From the NCBI GenBank assembly GCA_021234155.1, contig JAJEKV010000028.1, positions 10,558,134-10,622,133 of the forward strand: DNA of 64,000 nt, given 5' to 3'. A program made the position numbers and the translations under genes. The notes below the pieces were generated by a model, which searched no databases, had not been told where the DNA came from, and worked only from the letters and a program-made list of their open reading frames with translations. Source of the DNA: Isoetes taiwanensis (taxonomy: Eukaryota > Streptophyta > Lycopodiopsida > Isoetales > Isoetaceae). Every line of letters begins with the position of its first letter. Position 1 is the stretch's first letter. This document shows positions 10,684 to 21,512 of this stretch, piece after piece.

Positions 10684-10944
10684 TGTTGAGATGAATGAAA
10701 ACCCTATCTATCGGGATGATGTTGTTTTCATGCGAGTCATAGAGCAAGAATTTAACAATGTTTGTCTTGCTTGCTTGCTCGTTTCCATATTTAAAATCCG
10801 AACAGAGTGCATAAACCATAGTCTGCTACTATCATTTGTTTGAGAGAGAGGTGAGGATCTTATCACCAGATGTGTATCCATTCTGCTTCTCTCTAAATGA
10901 GATCAATTTGTTGTAATATATGATGAATACAATGATTTTCAACA
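10684..10944 (+). repeat. LTR-like block (possible truncated copia)
   Basis: Begins TGTTGA and ends TCAACA (perfect terminal inverted hexamers, TG...CA), with promoter-like AT-rich sequence before the end. It is followed by GTGGGCATACATCATGTCAAGAGC-type sequence that loosely resembles a Met-tRNA primer site. No second LTR or coding domain follows, so it is a tentative solo or truncated LTR. Confidence 0.35.
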
Positions 10945-12075
10945 AGTGGGCATACATCATGTCAAGAGCGATGCTTTCTGTTCTCGCCATGATGCATTAA
11001 AACAAATCTAAGATCCCATGTGAAGGGCGTGACAATGATCATGGTCATCTTTGTATGTCCTAAAACTATAATTTCGTTTTGGAAGCCACATGCCTATGAT
11101 TTGTTCTTGGAAGAAAATGCATATGATTCTATGTACCAAGAAAAATGTCAAAGGAAATGCAAATCTCATTCAGATGAACCATCTCAACAAATTAGTATAA
11201 ATACAGATTTATGCAGAAGCAAGAGATACTTTTACCTTTAGGATATTGTTGAAAAAGGATCCTCTCTGATAAGAGATCCGACGTGAATACAAGAATAGCA
11301 AGAATGAAAGCTCCATCTCCACAACTTGTTCTTCCCTGCTATTATCACAAAACCAGCAAACGAGATAAGAGATGAGATCGATTTGTTCCAGAAGAAAGCT
11401 GGAGCAAGGAGATAGGAATGAATTAGGAGGAAAAAAAGACTAAATTACATCATCGGAATGAAGGTCTTGCTATGAATTCTTGTCCGACGAAGGCCAGAAA
11501 CATGGAAGAACTAAGATTTTAGAATTTTGTCTCATCGTTTGGGAATTGCTCATAACTTCCAAACGTTACCATGCACACGGTGGAATTTCTATGAATTTCC
11601 CTCACCGTGGATCAAATCGAACGATTCTAAGGCTCCCACATGAACAGAAATTATAGCTGGCTGCAACGTGGATAGCCTCAAATTGCTTCAAAGTCTCAAC
11701 TCGTGTTTGTGCAAACGTGCCAAAAATACATTGCGTTTTTGTGGACTTTAGCAGACTTTTTGCAATTTAGAGCTGGCTTAAACATGCCCATGTACGACAT
11801 CTACAACGCTAGTTTTTGGACAAGCCTCAGGCTTTATTTATTAGGTTTTTGGCTTGTACGAAGGTTGTTTTTTCAGATATGCTCCCAAGTATTCTATTTG
11901 AAGAGTGGATTTGTTGGTTGCATGAGATTTTGAAATTCCGAGATTTGACATAGAGCTAAGACAATCTCAGTGTTTCCGGGTTTGTTTTTTTTTTTTTTCT
12001 TCCTATTTTGAATGATGAACTGGGAGTCTTCTTCAGATGCCTCTTCTTCTAAAAAGTAGCTAGGCTTAGATCAGG
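10945..12075. other. gene-free stretch
   Basis: Short open frames exist (for example 11020-11241 and 11703-11933 on plus) but none has a recognisable family pattern or splice context. Bases 11560-11660 contain a partial inverted repeat (CACGGTGGAATTTC / GAATTTCCCTCACCGTG). Confidence 0.5.
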
Positions 12076-12491
12076 ATGGAACTGCATACTTATGGAGGAT
12101 CATTGTTCAGTGGAAGGCCTCATAAATATGGGAAATTGAATCCTGAGCAATATATGTCTTTGCATCTGGTTAGTTTGTAGTTTAGGTTGATGATGATGAT
12201 CGATCTGCACAATGCTGAATGTGTGTGTATGGGTTTGATTTTTCTTGTTTAATATTATCCGAATCTTTGTCTGTGTATGCGCATGTGTTTCTTCCTTGGA
12301 CGTAGTTCATGCAACATGTAATAGATATGACAGTTACTACTACGTTATGCTCGATACACGAATTTGCAAAGGAAAACTCTGGATCTCTGAAGCCTGGAGT
12401 AGATAATGTTGAAGGGATGGTGAAAGCCATAACACGGATAACACAGTTTTCCATTGTCTTCCTACATGTATGGAATCGAAAGGATGAATGA
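12076..12491 (+). pseudogene. REF/SRPP-like (rubber elongation factor family) remnant
   Basis: Two exons can be joined in phase 0. Exon 1 is 12076-12168 (MELHTYGGSLFSGRPHKYGK, then LNPEQYMSLHL), with donor CTG|GTTAGT. Exon 2 starts at 12306 after acceptor GGACGTAG. Exon 2 reads FMQHVIDMTVTTTLCSIHEF and then AKENSGSLKPGVDNVEGMVK; the block YAKENSGPLKPGVxxVEGxVK is characteristic of REF/SRPP lipid-droplet-associated proteins. After VKAI the match stops and a TGA follows at 12489, so the family's C-terminal half is absent. I infer a truncated gene; a short functional protein cannot be excluded. Confidence 0.6.
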
Positions 12492-12699
12492 CTTGGTTGC
12501 AACTTCTAGGAAACACAATTTTCTAGTGTCCTCTTATATGGCCATGATGCAGATGCAGATATTCGAGAGTCTTGGTTTTGCCCATCAAATATTGATTTGT
12601 CTTAGAGGGCAACCCATGGTGGGACAACACCCTGTTTACTAGCATATCATAGGATAAGAATATTCGGGCGAACATTCTTTGTACGCTTATTATTAGATA

Positions 12700-13127
12700 A
12701 GCCAACCATTATAAAATTCGGGGTTTAGGGCTTTTGTCGGGAAGCTTGTTCTTCGCGCAGAACCGCAGGCAGGCTTCTGTACACTGGTTTTGTTTCTATC
12801 CTTGCCTTTTTGTCTTCGTGCTGACATTGTCGCGCAGCTTTATGATTCCTAGAATCCTAGTTATTTAAAGGCTTCAATTGCTATTGCACTCTGTTTCTGT
12901 AATTTCTCTTATCATCTCTGCTTCGTTCGAACATCAATTGCATGCATAGATGAAAAACAGACTGCTGCATTATCTTCTGTATGCTTGCATCATTACCTTA
13001 AACATTAATATCTTGTGCTGATTTGAGGACTATTAAAAAGTTTTATCTCTTGAACATAACTTAAGCAAGGGTGGTTATTGTTAAAGGTAAGTGTGAAATT
13101 GTTGTATTAAGGCACAGGTCTTGTGGC
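12700..13127 (+). promoter_or_regulatory. probable promoter and 5' leader of the RPABC3 gene
   Basis: GGGTTTAGGGC at 12720 is a telo-box-type element (reverse CCCTAAACCC), common upstream of plant transcription and translation genes. A likely leader intron has donor AAAG|GTAAGTGTG near 13087 and acceptor AAGGCACAG near 13118, nine bases before the start codon. Transcript data would be needed to place the start site. Confidence 0.5.
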
Positions 13128-13840
13128 ATGGCCAGCCTTCTGTTCGAGGACATTTTTACAATCAGGGCCATCAATCCTGATGGCATGAAATTCGACAAGG
13201 GTGTGCCACTTTAGCATTTCGTTTTGATTGTAGTTATATCTTTTCGTTAACAATGTCATCTTTTGTCCTTGTGTATTGTCTATCTTGGGGTCCCAACATT
13301 CAATTTTTCAGTGTCCAGAATAGAAGCACACAGTGAGCGGTTTGATATGCACCTGCTGTTGGATGTGAACACAGAAATCTATCCCTTATTAGAAGATGCC
13401 AAGTTCAAGTTAGTACTTGCATCAACATTATCTTCAGATGGCATCATTGATGATGGTACTTTTGATCAGGTAACCCAGGCTTTATCTTTTTATGAATTTT
13501 CCTTTTTCTTTGAGTTTTTATCCTTGTTTCCTTTTGATTCAGACTGGGACGAAGTCCCTTGCAGACAACTATGAATATGTTATGTATGGGAAGCTTTACA
13601 AGTATTCTGACAGTGACAGTGCAAATAAGATGTATCCTGCAAATATCACATGCTTCAGTTTTTTCTGTTGTTTACCTGTAGAAGCTAAAGTTCTATGATT
13701 TCATAGTCCTTCACTAGGCTTTTAGAGAAATTTATGTCTCATTTGGAGGCCTGATAATGAAGCTGAAAGGAGACCCAAATAATCTAAACAACTTCCAAAT
13801 GGATCAACGGATGTATTTGCTAATGAGGCACGTAAAGTAG
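13128..13840 (+). CDS. RPABC3 (NRPB8-like): RNA polymerases I, II and III shared subunit RPABC3 (RPB8)
   Basis: Four exons join without a break into 144 codons: 13128-13200, 13312-13469, 13543-13631, 13726-13840 (TAG). All introns are GT-AG. The product begins [20 protein letters not shown] and has the expected blocks [62 protein letters not shown] and the C-terminal MYLLMRHVK. This matches the length (about 146) and layout of plant RPB8, an OB-fold subunit shared by all three nuclear RNA polymerases. The start ATG is chosen because [10 protein letters not shown] is the conserved N terminus. Introns are short (73-111 bases). This is one of two complete host genes in the window. Confidence 0.95.
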
Positions 13841-14285
13841 CGTTTAGGATATATCTGAGTCGAAGCTAAGTACATTTCAGTACTTGCAATTTTGTATTTT
13901 TCAGTCAGGATTGTTAGAGACTACAAAGTTATTGTGTCCTTTGTTCAGCTTCTAAATGATAGGACATGAACATGGGACATTTTGTTTTTTCTACCCCTGC
14001 TCGACAAATGCAATACAACATGTTAAATGCATCTAAATCGTCGGTCCAATGCTTTAGCCCCCCACAATCTGGGTCCTTGGCTCACCCACCTGACAAACAA
14101 CTCTTTGGCCCTATTGGAGACCTTTGTTATTGGAGACCTTTGTTAGTTTGCCATGGCAAACTAACGTTGTCTATGAGTGGCAGTACAGAAATGTGTTATC
14201 CTTGGGTGGGCAAAATGTGCACAGCATAGAGGTCGTCTTAAGAGGTCGTCTTAAACGTTTTTAACTGATTTGTTTAGCCAAGCAA
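13841..14285. other. 3' flank with short direct repeats, no gene
   Basis: Contains GGAGACCTTTGTTATT/GTTAG twice in a row near 14118-14148 and GAGGTCGTCTTAA twice near 14231-14255. No coding pattern seen. Confidence 0.5.
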
Positions 14286-14345
14286 GATATCCTCGAGATG
14301 TGGACATTTTTCTCAGATATCCTGGAGATGTGGACATTTTTCTCA
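14286..14345. repeat. 30-bp tandem duplication
   Basis: GATATCCTCGAGATGTGGAC then ATTTTTCTCA, followed by the same with CTGGAG: two copies, one mismatch. Confidence 0.9.
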
Positions 14346-14819
14346 GAATAAGTAAATTGGATGCTGGATGTAGAATGTTCTGTCAAGATTGAGCATATAT
14401 CTGGAACATGATCTCAAACTTAGTTGGTAAGAACCATCATTCATTTAAATTGGGTTTATGTCTGTTCCAAAAGCACGCCACTTTTGCATACCCCTGTTTG
14501 AAAGTAGTGTTGTGGTGGTCCATCTTATGTTATGCAATAATACAATCTTTAACCCATATTCAGTAGGCGTTTTGACTATTAATTTGAATATAGTAAGGAA
14601 AATCATGTTTGATTAGCATTTGTAGGCAGCAAAACATTCATATACACAAACGTTTTTTACGAAGTATTGGATTGTATATACAGATTCCACCACGAATGGA
14701 CTAAACCCTTTTTAGTCAAATAGGACTCATTATAAGCATCTAAGTTCTTAGTTTTCTCTAGTTCTAGATGCATTTTCACAACATTTGCTAATGTTATATC
14801 AGCAGTCAACCCACTCATA

Positions 14820-15018
14820 ATTGGCTCTTTTGAGCTTATAAATGTAAAGAATATGGAGAAACATTGGTATATAAGCCATAGCAAAACACGCCAAGCGTGA
14901 TTTAATGTTACAAAATACATTGGCTCTTTTGAGCTTATAAATGTAAAGAATAAGAAGAAACATTGGCATATAAGCCATAGCAAAACACGCCAAGCGTGAT
15001 TTAATGTCAAATTGCAAT
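14820..15018. repeat. 99-bp tandem duplication with palindrome CACGCCAAGCGTG
   Basis: Copies begin TTGGCTCTTTTGAGCTTATA at 14821 and 14920. Each ends with AAAACACGCCAAGCGTGATT then TAATGT. The palindrome (CACGC-CAA-GCGTG) lies at 14887-14899 and 14986-14998. A long minus-strand open frame across this repeat (15130-14657) has a duplicated, low-plausibility product and is probably not a gene. Confidence 0.9.
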
Positions 15019-15466
15019 GCACCCCATAAAAAGAATTACCTATTCTACTTACTTTGAATTGCAAAAAAGCTTTAATCAATATGCAAGTTGCAAGCATTAT
15101 GCGGAGATTTCTACCAAGATGAATCTTCAATTGGTGCCGTCCTAATAGGCAACGTAGATAATATTAGACAAATTAATAGACAATAATAATAAATAATAAG
15201 AAATATGAGAGACATTTAACTAGAAAGTGAGGAGGGGCAAAGATTAAAGAGGCTACAAAAATAGCCTTATGGATTTTAGGTGTAATACCCACCGAAACCA
15301 TTGTTAGCATATCTGCATCAGCATATAGATGAAGATCAAACCTCTGCCCATATTCATAACACCCCTTCAGTCTGAAGTATTGAAGAACCCTCCAATTGAA
15401 ACCTAAAAAACATGCCAAAGGTAATGCCAGCCCTAGCTAGCCAAGTGAACAAGTGCCCTATACTGT

Positions 15467-15608
15467 AAAAAAGACGATTTTGCCCTGGTTCATCTAATAA
15501 GCAGCTGACTACAGATTTCGTTGTGGCCGGATGGATAAAAAAGACGATTTTGCCCTGGTTCATCTAATAAGCAGCTGACTACATATTTCGTTGTGGCCGG
15601 ATGGATAA
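15467..15608. repeat. 70-bp near-identical tandem duplication
   Basis: AAGACGATTTTGCCCTGGTT to GGCCGGATGGATAAAA occurs twice, at 15471 and 15541, with a single difference (ACAGATTTC / ACATATTTC). The near identity implies a recent event. Confidence 0.95.
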
Positions 15609-15659
15609 AATTATGATGGTTGTGTAAACAGAAGGTAAGGGAGCCATAGTGTATGCTGA

Positions 15660-15960
15660 ATTAAACGTGACCTGTGTTCTGTGTTGCCGACCTGCACTGT
15701 GTTGCCAGGGTTTCACCACGTTGCCTGAAAACTGTGGATTCAAAATACCCAGGTGTTGAAGGTACAGTGGGAAGACCATCTTTTGAACAGGGAAGAGTGA
15801 ACTGCAGACCAGAAATGCCGAATTGTTAATTGTTGCTGACATGCACTGTAGACTTGCCAGAATTGTTGCCGAACTGCACTGTAACTAAGAAACACAGAAC
15901 TGCACTGTAACTTGTAATTAAGAAACACAGAGAACGGTGATGCTTGCTGCCGATTTCTTC
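15660..15960. repeat. degenerate short repeats (TTGCCGA.CTGCACTGTA)
   Basis: Variants of GTTGCCGACCTGCACTGT and CTGCACTGTAACTAAGAAAC recur at least five times in 300 bases with irregular spacing. No supported gene. Confidence 0.65.
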
Positions 15961-16984
15961 CACTACAATCCATATCTAATGCAAGGCTGGGGGAGTATAC
16001 GAAAGATAGATGAGGGCTAAATAGCCAAGGCTTTTTTAAGCTAAAATATCACAAAGGCAAGGAGCAAATCACGCTTAGCGTGTTTTAAAAAAGAAAATGC
16101 TACCCTGGAGTGCAATCAAGATGCCTGCAAGCATGATGGTCTGTACCCAGTGAAGAATTGTCACTATCTGCTGAATCTAGCTTCTTATCATTTATAGGGG
16201 AGGAGATCAGCAATGAAAATTTAGATGCATTAGAATACAGATTAGGCCTTAAGGATACGTCCAAGAAGTACTTACTTTCAATCTGTGCATTGAAGAAACT
16301 ACTTGCTGGAACAGACTGAAGCATTCCTGTGGAGAGATCGGCTGCATCGATCCGCCCTCAGGGTAATATATCAATCGTCCCTCATTGCCCCATTTTTTCT
16401 GGATGTCAACCTGTATCTGTGGCGCAGTCTTTCCTGTTGCGCCTCAGTCAGCGCCTCAGAGCCATCACTCATTTTCTGCAGCTCAACCTCTTTATCATGT
16501 GGCGCAATCTGCTTTTCTTGTTGCTCTTAGTGTTCAACCTCAGATCCCTGACCGATTTCTGTATCTCAAGACTTCTGCGCCTCAAATCAATGCAATGAGA
16601 GGTAAAGGATGATACTTACAATTAAATGGAGATGACATGCATCACTTACAAGCAGAATGTGTTTTTTTAACGGCCGACGGTAGCCGATTCCAGCTTGGTC
16701 ATGCCAAAAATCGTCTTCCCAACTGTGTTTTATTCCTGTATCGTCGAGGCAGCAAAAGCAATCGATCCATACCATGTTCATTCGAAGGTATTTTCTCAAC
16801 CTCCTATATTTTGCTTCATTTCCATATGACGGATCCAATGAGCACATCTGCAGCATGATAGGATTAAAGGAGAGGCCATGGATCGACCAAGAAGCTGTTA
16901 GAGAAAGCACAAAAAAGAAACACAAAATGGGCAAAAGATGGAATTTGAATTTTGAATTTGCCGCACTTTTGAACTGTGAGTTGG

Positions 16985-17250
16985 GGGGAGCGTATTTGTA
17001 GCATATGAATCGGAGTCTGTAGCATATGAATCGGAGGAGCAGGCATTATGAATCGGAGGAGTGAATCGAAGGAGAGGAGCAGGCACTATGAATCGGAGGA
17101 GTGAATCGAAGAAGCATTATCTGCATATGAAACAGAGGAGGATATGAATCGAAGGGGCACTATGAATCAGAGGAGCATATCTGAAGCATATGAAACTGAG
17201 GAGCATATGAATCGGAAGGGCACTATATCGGAGAAGCATATCTGCAACAT
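16985..17250. repeat. minisatellite, ATATGAATCGGAGGAG units
   Basis: Ten or more degenerate copies of (GC)ATATGAATCGGAGGAG, interspersed with GAATCGAAGGAG and GGCACTATGAATC variants. Confidence 0.85.
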
Positions 17251-17369
17251 CAAAGATAAAGAGGAAGCCACAGATCAACCAGGGATCAACTAAGAAGCTG
17301 CAACGGGAAGCACAAAAGAAAAGAATTTGAAAACGCCTTTGTGAGGCAATGAATCAATCAGAATGTCGC

Positions 17370-17505
17370 TGCGTGAATCCGTGAATCAGATCGAGGTAAA
17401 AAATCTGTGATCTCATGTGAATCCGTGAATCAGATCGAGGTAAAAAATCTGTGATCTCATGTGAATCCGTGAATCAGAGCGAGGTAAAAAAAATCCATGC
17501 TCTCA
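17370..17505. repeat. 44-bp tandem repeat, three copies
   Basis: GTGAATCCGTGAATCAGATC then GAGGTAAAAAATCTGTGATC and TCAT, three times in a row; the third copy has GAGCGAGG and CCATGCTC changes. Confidence 0.9.
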
Positions 17506-17509
17506 TTTT

Positions 17510-18970
17510 TCTGTGTGCAGCTTTGAAACACCAATCTAAAAAGTAGGTATAGAAAATAGAATATAGGAGCTTCACGTTAAAAAAAAAAAAAATCTTAAAC
17601 AAGTATACCTTTTTCACGCCAAGCGTGCATATTTATGGTTGTTTTGGGCTATTGTAGGCTAAATTTGATACATAAGAAAAAAAGCTATTATTGAGATAAA
17701 TTGATATTTTCTTGGTTTTTTTGGGTCCTCATTTTTAGAGCACGAAGCACACACTTTCAAACCATTCATGGCATATGCCCAAAATGTTCATTTTTTTAGT
17801 TGTTTTGTCTCTTTTGCATTTAGACCCTATTCGAAATAGATGGAACTTTTGTTTTGGAGTGGCATGTGGCTTCGAGTTCATATTACATCTTAGTATTGCA
17901 CCAGCTTAGAGTATTCTTTTGTGTTTTGGTTGGTAGTTCACTCTTCTCAACCAATTTTTGTATTATGAGTCTCATTTTTTATGTCAATTTTAGAAAACTA
18001 ATACTTGTTTTGTGATACCTGTAGCTTTGATGTGGAAATAATATGCGCTATTATACGTATGCTAGGAGTTTTATTTTGGATTCTCAGTCAGGGTCAAGTC
18101 TTTATACAGCATATGAGCTCTAAATTTGGGGCCTATAAATAAGCACATTCTCGCCATATGAGCTCTGAACTTGAATGAGGGTATTAGAATTGGATGTGAG
18201 GAAGAAAGCTATGGTATCTCTAGGAGTGTCATTTGAGAAGTAATTGGCATGAGGTCTGAAGAGATACATAAGTAAAACATTTTCTATTTTTTATATAATC
18301 AGGTTGTGCTATTATAAAAAAAATCACATTTTTGATGTGAGTTTACTAACCCGGGAAAAAGTAGCAATGCCAAAAAGGTCCAAAATCCTGGCATAAATCC
18401 AATTTAAATGAATGATGGTTTAAGCATAACCTTCACAATATTGTCAGTGCATTGAATTGTCTCGTACTTTGCCGAAATGATGATGAAGCATGGTGGTTCC
18501 TGAGGGATTGGCAAGGTACTTCTTCTATCTCCTTAGGTTTCAATAGATTAATTTAAGCCATTTGCAAAAAATTGAGAACACAAGCCCTTGAGGTTTTATG
18601 TGAATGAAATTATTTTGTCCCAAAGCCCAAGACTTGCAGCCTAGTGAATAAAAAACACATAAGACTTGCATCCTAAGATTAACCCTATTTGCTTTTCCAG
18701 CATTGTTTTGTGATAAAATCTAGTTTGTCATTGATTTGGGCATTCTCTTTCTGTATCCTCTAGGAGGATGAGTCCCATTGCAAAGTTGAGATACATGTTG
18801 AGAACAAAGATAAACAAGATTCGTTTCCATGCACGTAGAATGACACACATGGAGATGTGTATTCCTCTCCTCTATATGCTGATAAAGAGCTTTCCAAGCA
18901 TGAATTAGTGAATGGGATATATCCTAAACTCATTCATTCAAAAAAGAAAGATAAATCTTGATATGCAACT
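17510..18970. other. gene-free AT-rich stretch
   Basis: Includes an A run at 17579-17592 and the fourth CACGCCAAGCGTG copy at 17615-17627. No coding or RNA gene seen. Confidence 0.5.
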
Positions 18971-18978
18971 TAGGCTGC

Positions 18979-19205
18979 TTTGTAGATTTATAGGCATGGT
19001 GGACCAAAATATTACTTTTAAAGTAATATTATATATAATGCAGCCATTGGCAGGCTACTCTCAGAAACATCACAGGCTTAGACATATGCTCATTTGTAGA
19101 TTTATAGGCATGGTGGATCAAAATAAAAGACGATGTATAATGCAAGCATTGGTAGACTACTATCAAAAAATTTGCAGGTGTAGACATATGCACCTTGGTC
19201 CTGAA
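18979..19205. repeat. 114-bp tandem duplication
   Basis: TTTGTAGATTTATAGGCATG, GTGGA.CAAAAT, AATGCA.CCATTGG.AG.CTACT and TAGACATATGC recur at 18979 and 19093. The open frame across it shows the repeat in its product and is not a recognised protein. Confidence 0.8.
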
Positions 19206-19271
19206 CTATTGATATAAAAACTCTAGATTTGTGTTACGTGCATCAGAAACTCTAGGAATTGAAGCATCATT

Positions 19272-19396
19272 AAAACACTAAAACATAGATAATGTTAAAT
19301 GGTATATTATTGAACAAACATCTTACTAAATATAAAACACTAAAACATAGATAATGTTAAATAATATATTATTGAACAAACATCTTACTAAATAAT
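19272..19396. repeat. 62-bp tandem duplication
   Basis: AAAACACTAAAACATAGATA then ATGTTAAAT..TATATTATTG and AACAAACATCTTACTAAAT, twice, three differences. Confidence 0.9.
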
Positions 19397-19629
19397 GGTG
19401 CAGAGATACTCATACCCAATGGGTATTTTTCAAATTTCATTGCCCAATTAGAGATGTGTAATCTATGTGCATGTATTTACTGTACAGTCAAAAGATTTGC
19501 ACATGATATGCTGAAACAAACGTTGCCATACTGGAAGCATCATCTGCCCATTCGGAAGAAAAAGAAGAAAGCATGTGAGTTCAAGATAAAATAAACTGCC
19601 ACTCTTGACTATAGCTATCCACTCTTGAC

Positions 19630-19770
19630 TTGCCAAAAATGGGCATGAACTGGAGATAGCTGTAGCAAATAATTTAATGCATACATATGCCAAATGTGGA
19701 AGTATGATCCATGCTTTCTATGTATTAACAGGATGCGAGACTATGATGTAGTATCATGGAAGCAAGGCCT
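19630..19770 (+). pseudogene. PPR fragment
   Basis: Plus-strand reading gives KNGHELEIAVANNLMHTYAK followed by CGSMIHAFYV and, after a one-base shift, RMRDYDVVSW, the usual PPR succession (NNLI.MYAKCGS...A..VF..M...DVVSW). Flanking sequence is not coding. This is a single broken repeat unit and unrelated in strand to the PPR pseudogene at the left edge. Confidence 0.75.
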
Positions 19771-19789
19771 GGAACAGGTACCTTCTTCT

Positions 19790-20640
19790 CAAGACATTCT
19801 AAAAGGCACAATGTAACAAAGACCTTGATTACTATTCTTACAAAGGCTATCTTAGCATTAGAGAAAGATTTCAACAAAACTGAAGATCTCTTTATCTATT
19901 TTCAGACCACACTTCTTCATAACATGATAAGGCATAATATTCAAAGGAGATCCACCATCTAGCAGCACGTTGGAAAACTAGCCTCCCAAGATTCCGGAGC
20001 ACATAAAAGCTTCAAGGTCTTCTCAATTTTGAGCCAACATAAGGTTAATAGCATTAACGAAGTTCACACAAGCCATTGGTTCATTGCAAACTGTTTGCTG
20101 CAATAACCTCTTTCTATAACTAGGTGCAATCTTTAGCAAGGTGAAGAGATCTACGCTTACTTTGGAATTCCTGAGTAGGGCATCCACTTCATCAAGATCT
20201 TGGTCTTTCTTACCATATTTGTGATTAGGAGATGGAGCTATCCCCCGAGGGGGTACTTCTGCAATAGAATTTAATGGTGGTGGTGGCACTTTAAGGGCAT
20301 TGAGTCCACTAGATTCAGCATGCTTATTGACTTCATCCATGCTCCTGGTCTGCATCACCATGACTTCTAGAGGCACTTGGTTCAGCAAATCTCGCAGAAG
20401 TTTTTTTTCTTTTTCTTGTTTAGCAACATACTCTTTAACTGGACATCTAATATCAGTATGACTAATCTCTTTACAAAAAACACAAACATGGCACTCTTTT
20501 CCAAAATGGCCCTTCCTATTACACTTAGGGCACACTCTCCAATAGCGTATATCAGATGTGTGTGTGTTTCTGTTACAATGAATGCAATCTGGGTAGACCT
20601 TACCTCCCCTAAAGCATGATTTCATTAATTGGAGAATAAC
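19790..20640 (-). pseudogene. Ty3/gypsy gag C-terminus and protease fragment
   Basis: On the minus strand, 20640-20023 has three Cys/His clusters (CIHCNRNTH, CPKCNRKGHFGKEC and CVFCKEISHTDIRC), a charged region (KEYVAKQEKEKKLLRDLLNQ), MVMQTRSMDE, a proline tract, and VDALLRNSKVSVDLFTLLK followed by APSYRKRLLQ, the connector found before gypsy-type proteases. Beyond the stop at 20023, the frame around 19900-19960 reads LLDGGSPLNIMPYHVMKKCG, a retropepsin core with DGGS in place of DTGA/DSGS. RT, RNase H and LTRs are missing, so this is a truncated relic. Confidence 0.8.
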
Positions 20641-20833
20641 GCAATTTTTGAGAATTTCAAGCAGAGCTAATTTGCTCAAGCACAAATACTTTCACCTACT
20701 TCTTGAGCCCAAGATACATGAGGTCACATGATACATGATGCATTATACTTGTACGTGTACATGATACTTGTACACGCTCAATAATGGCACTACAATGTAC
20801 ACCAATAATCCACATCAATAATTTTTACTTGAC

Positions 20834-20840
20834 TATAAAA
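20834..20840 (+). promoter_or_regulatory. TATA box of small gene copy 1
   Basis: TATAAAA 43 bases before the ATG at 20877, in the conserved context CTTGACTATAAAAGCAGCTC. The same element occurs at the same distance in copy 2. Confidence 0.65.
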
Positions 20841-20876
20841 GCAGCTCCATTCGGTGGTAGAGGTCATTCATCTCCC

Positions 20877-21119
20877 ATGGCCTACTTGCCTCCTCGTCCG
20901 GAGCACATCCAGACCATCAAGTGCTCCATGAGCTACAATGATCTTTGTGATTGCGTGAGAAAGGGTGTCAAACTTGATCCCTATCTGCAATCCAAAGCTA
21001 ATGGTCCTGAGATTCGTTGCCTCGGGCTAACTCGTGTTGTGATCCATCTTATTTAGCTTCCTGAGAACGAGATCTATGAGCTGAATGCCATTACCTCAGC
21101 AGGTGTTGATGATGAGTGA
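20877..21119 (+). pseudogene. small unrecognised gene, copy 1, interrupted by TAG
   Basis: Starts MAYLPPRPEHIQTIKCSMSY and continues NDLCDCVRKGVKLDPYLQSK. The frame hits TAG at 21054, where copy 2 reads CTT AGG CTT and this copy reads CTT ATT TAG CTT (three extra bases). Beyond the stop the frame stays aligned with copy 2 to the same TGA (ITSAGVDDE end). The conserved parts (CSMSYNDL, LDPYLQSKAN, EIRC.GLT) show the protein frame was under constraint before the break. I do not recognise the family. Confidence 0.7.
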
Positions 21120-21469
21120 ATCAGTTATGATTTGTGCACATATTAAGGATATAATGATATAAGCACTTCTGAAATATGTAAGGATGTATAGGCATAGTGA
21201 ATAATATTTGATGTATCGAACCTGAGTAATTTGTAATGTTGTGCGTGTCGACCTCCACTTCTTCTGCAAGCAATCCCTAATTTCAAGCACACCTAATTTA
21301 CTCAAGCACAATGACTTTTAGCTACTCAAGTCCAAGATACATGATTACGCATGATACATATGTCCATACAAATTATGCGTTATACTTATAAGTGTACATG
21401 ATACTTGTACATGCTCAATAATGGCGCTACAATGTACACCAATAATTCACATCAATAATTTTACTTGAC

Positions 21470-21476
21470 TATAAAA
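21470..21476 (+). promoter_or_regulatory. TATA box of small gene copy 2
   Basis: TATAAAA in the context ACTTGACTATAAAAGCAGC, 43 bases before the ATG at 21513. Confidence 0.65.
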
Positions 21477-21512
21477 GCAGCTCCATTCGGTGGTAGAGGT
21501 CATTCAACTCCC

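Larger units (their letters stand above)
16005..17665. mobile_element. candidate non-autonomous element bounded by palindrome-containing ends
   Basis: The left end (GGGCTAAATAGCCAAGG, then AAATCACGCTTAGCGTGTTT at 16066) and the reverse complement of the right end (TAGCCTACAATAGCCCAAAA, then ATGCACGCTTGGCGTGAAAA around 17612-17660) share a run of motifs in the same order, as imperfect terminal inverted repeats would. The interior holds cytosine-rich CCTCA repeats, a minus-strand open frame (16934-16587) with no recognised domain, and minisatellites. The boundaries are inference; no target-site duplication was found. Confidence 0.3.

Noticed and set aside
11247-11500. Second LTR pairing with the block at 10684-10944
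   Set aside because: It also starts TGTTGA but the sequence after the first six bases does not match.
14657-15130. 157-codon minus-strand open frame
   Set aside because: Its product simply repeats the 99-bp tandem duplication and has no family pattern; the open frame is explained by the repeat.
18912-19217. 101-codon plus-strand frame
   Set aside because: It reads through a 114-bp tandem duplication and has no supported homology.
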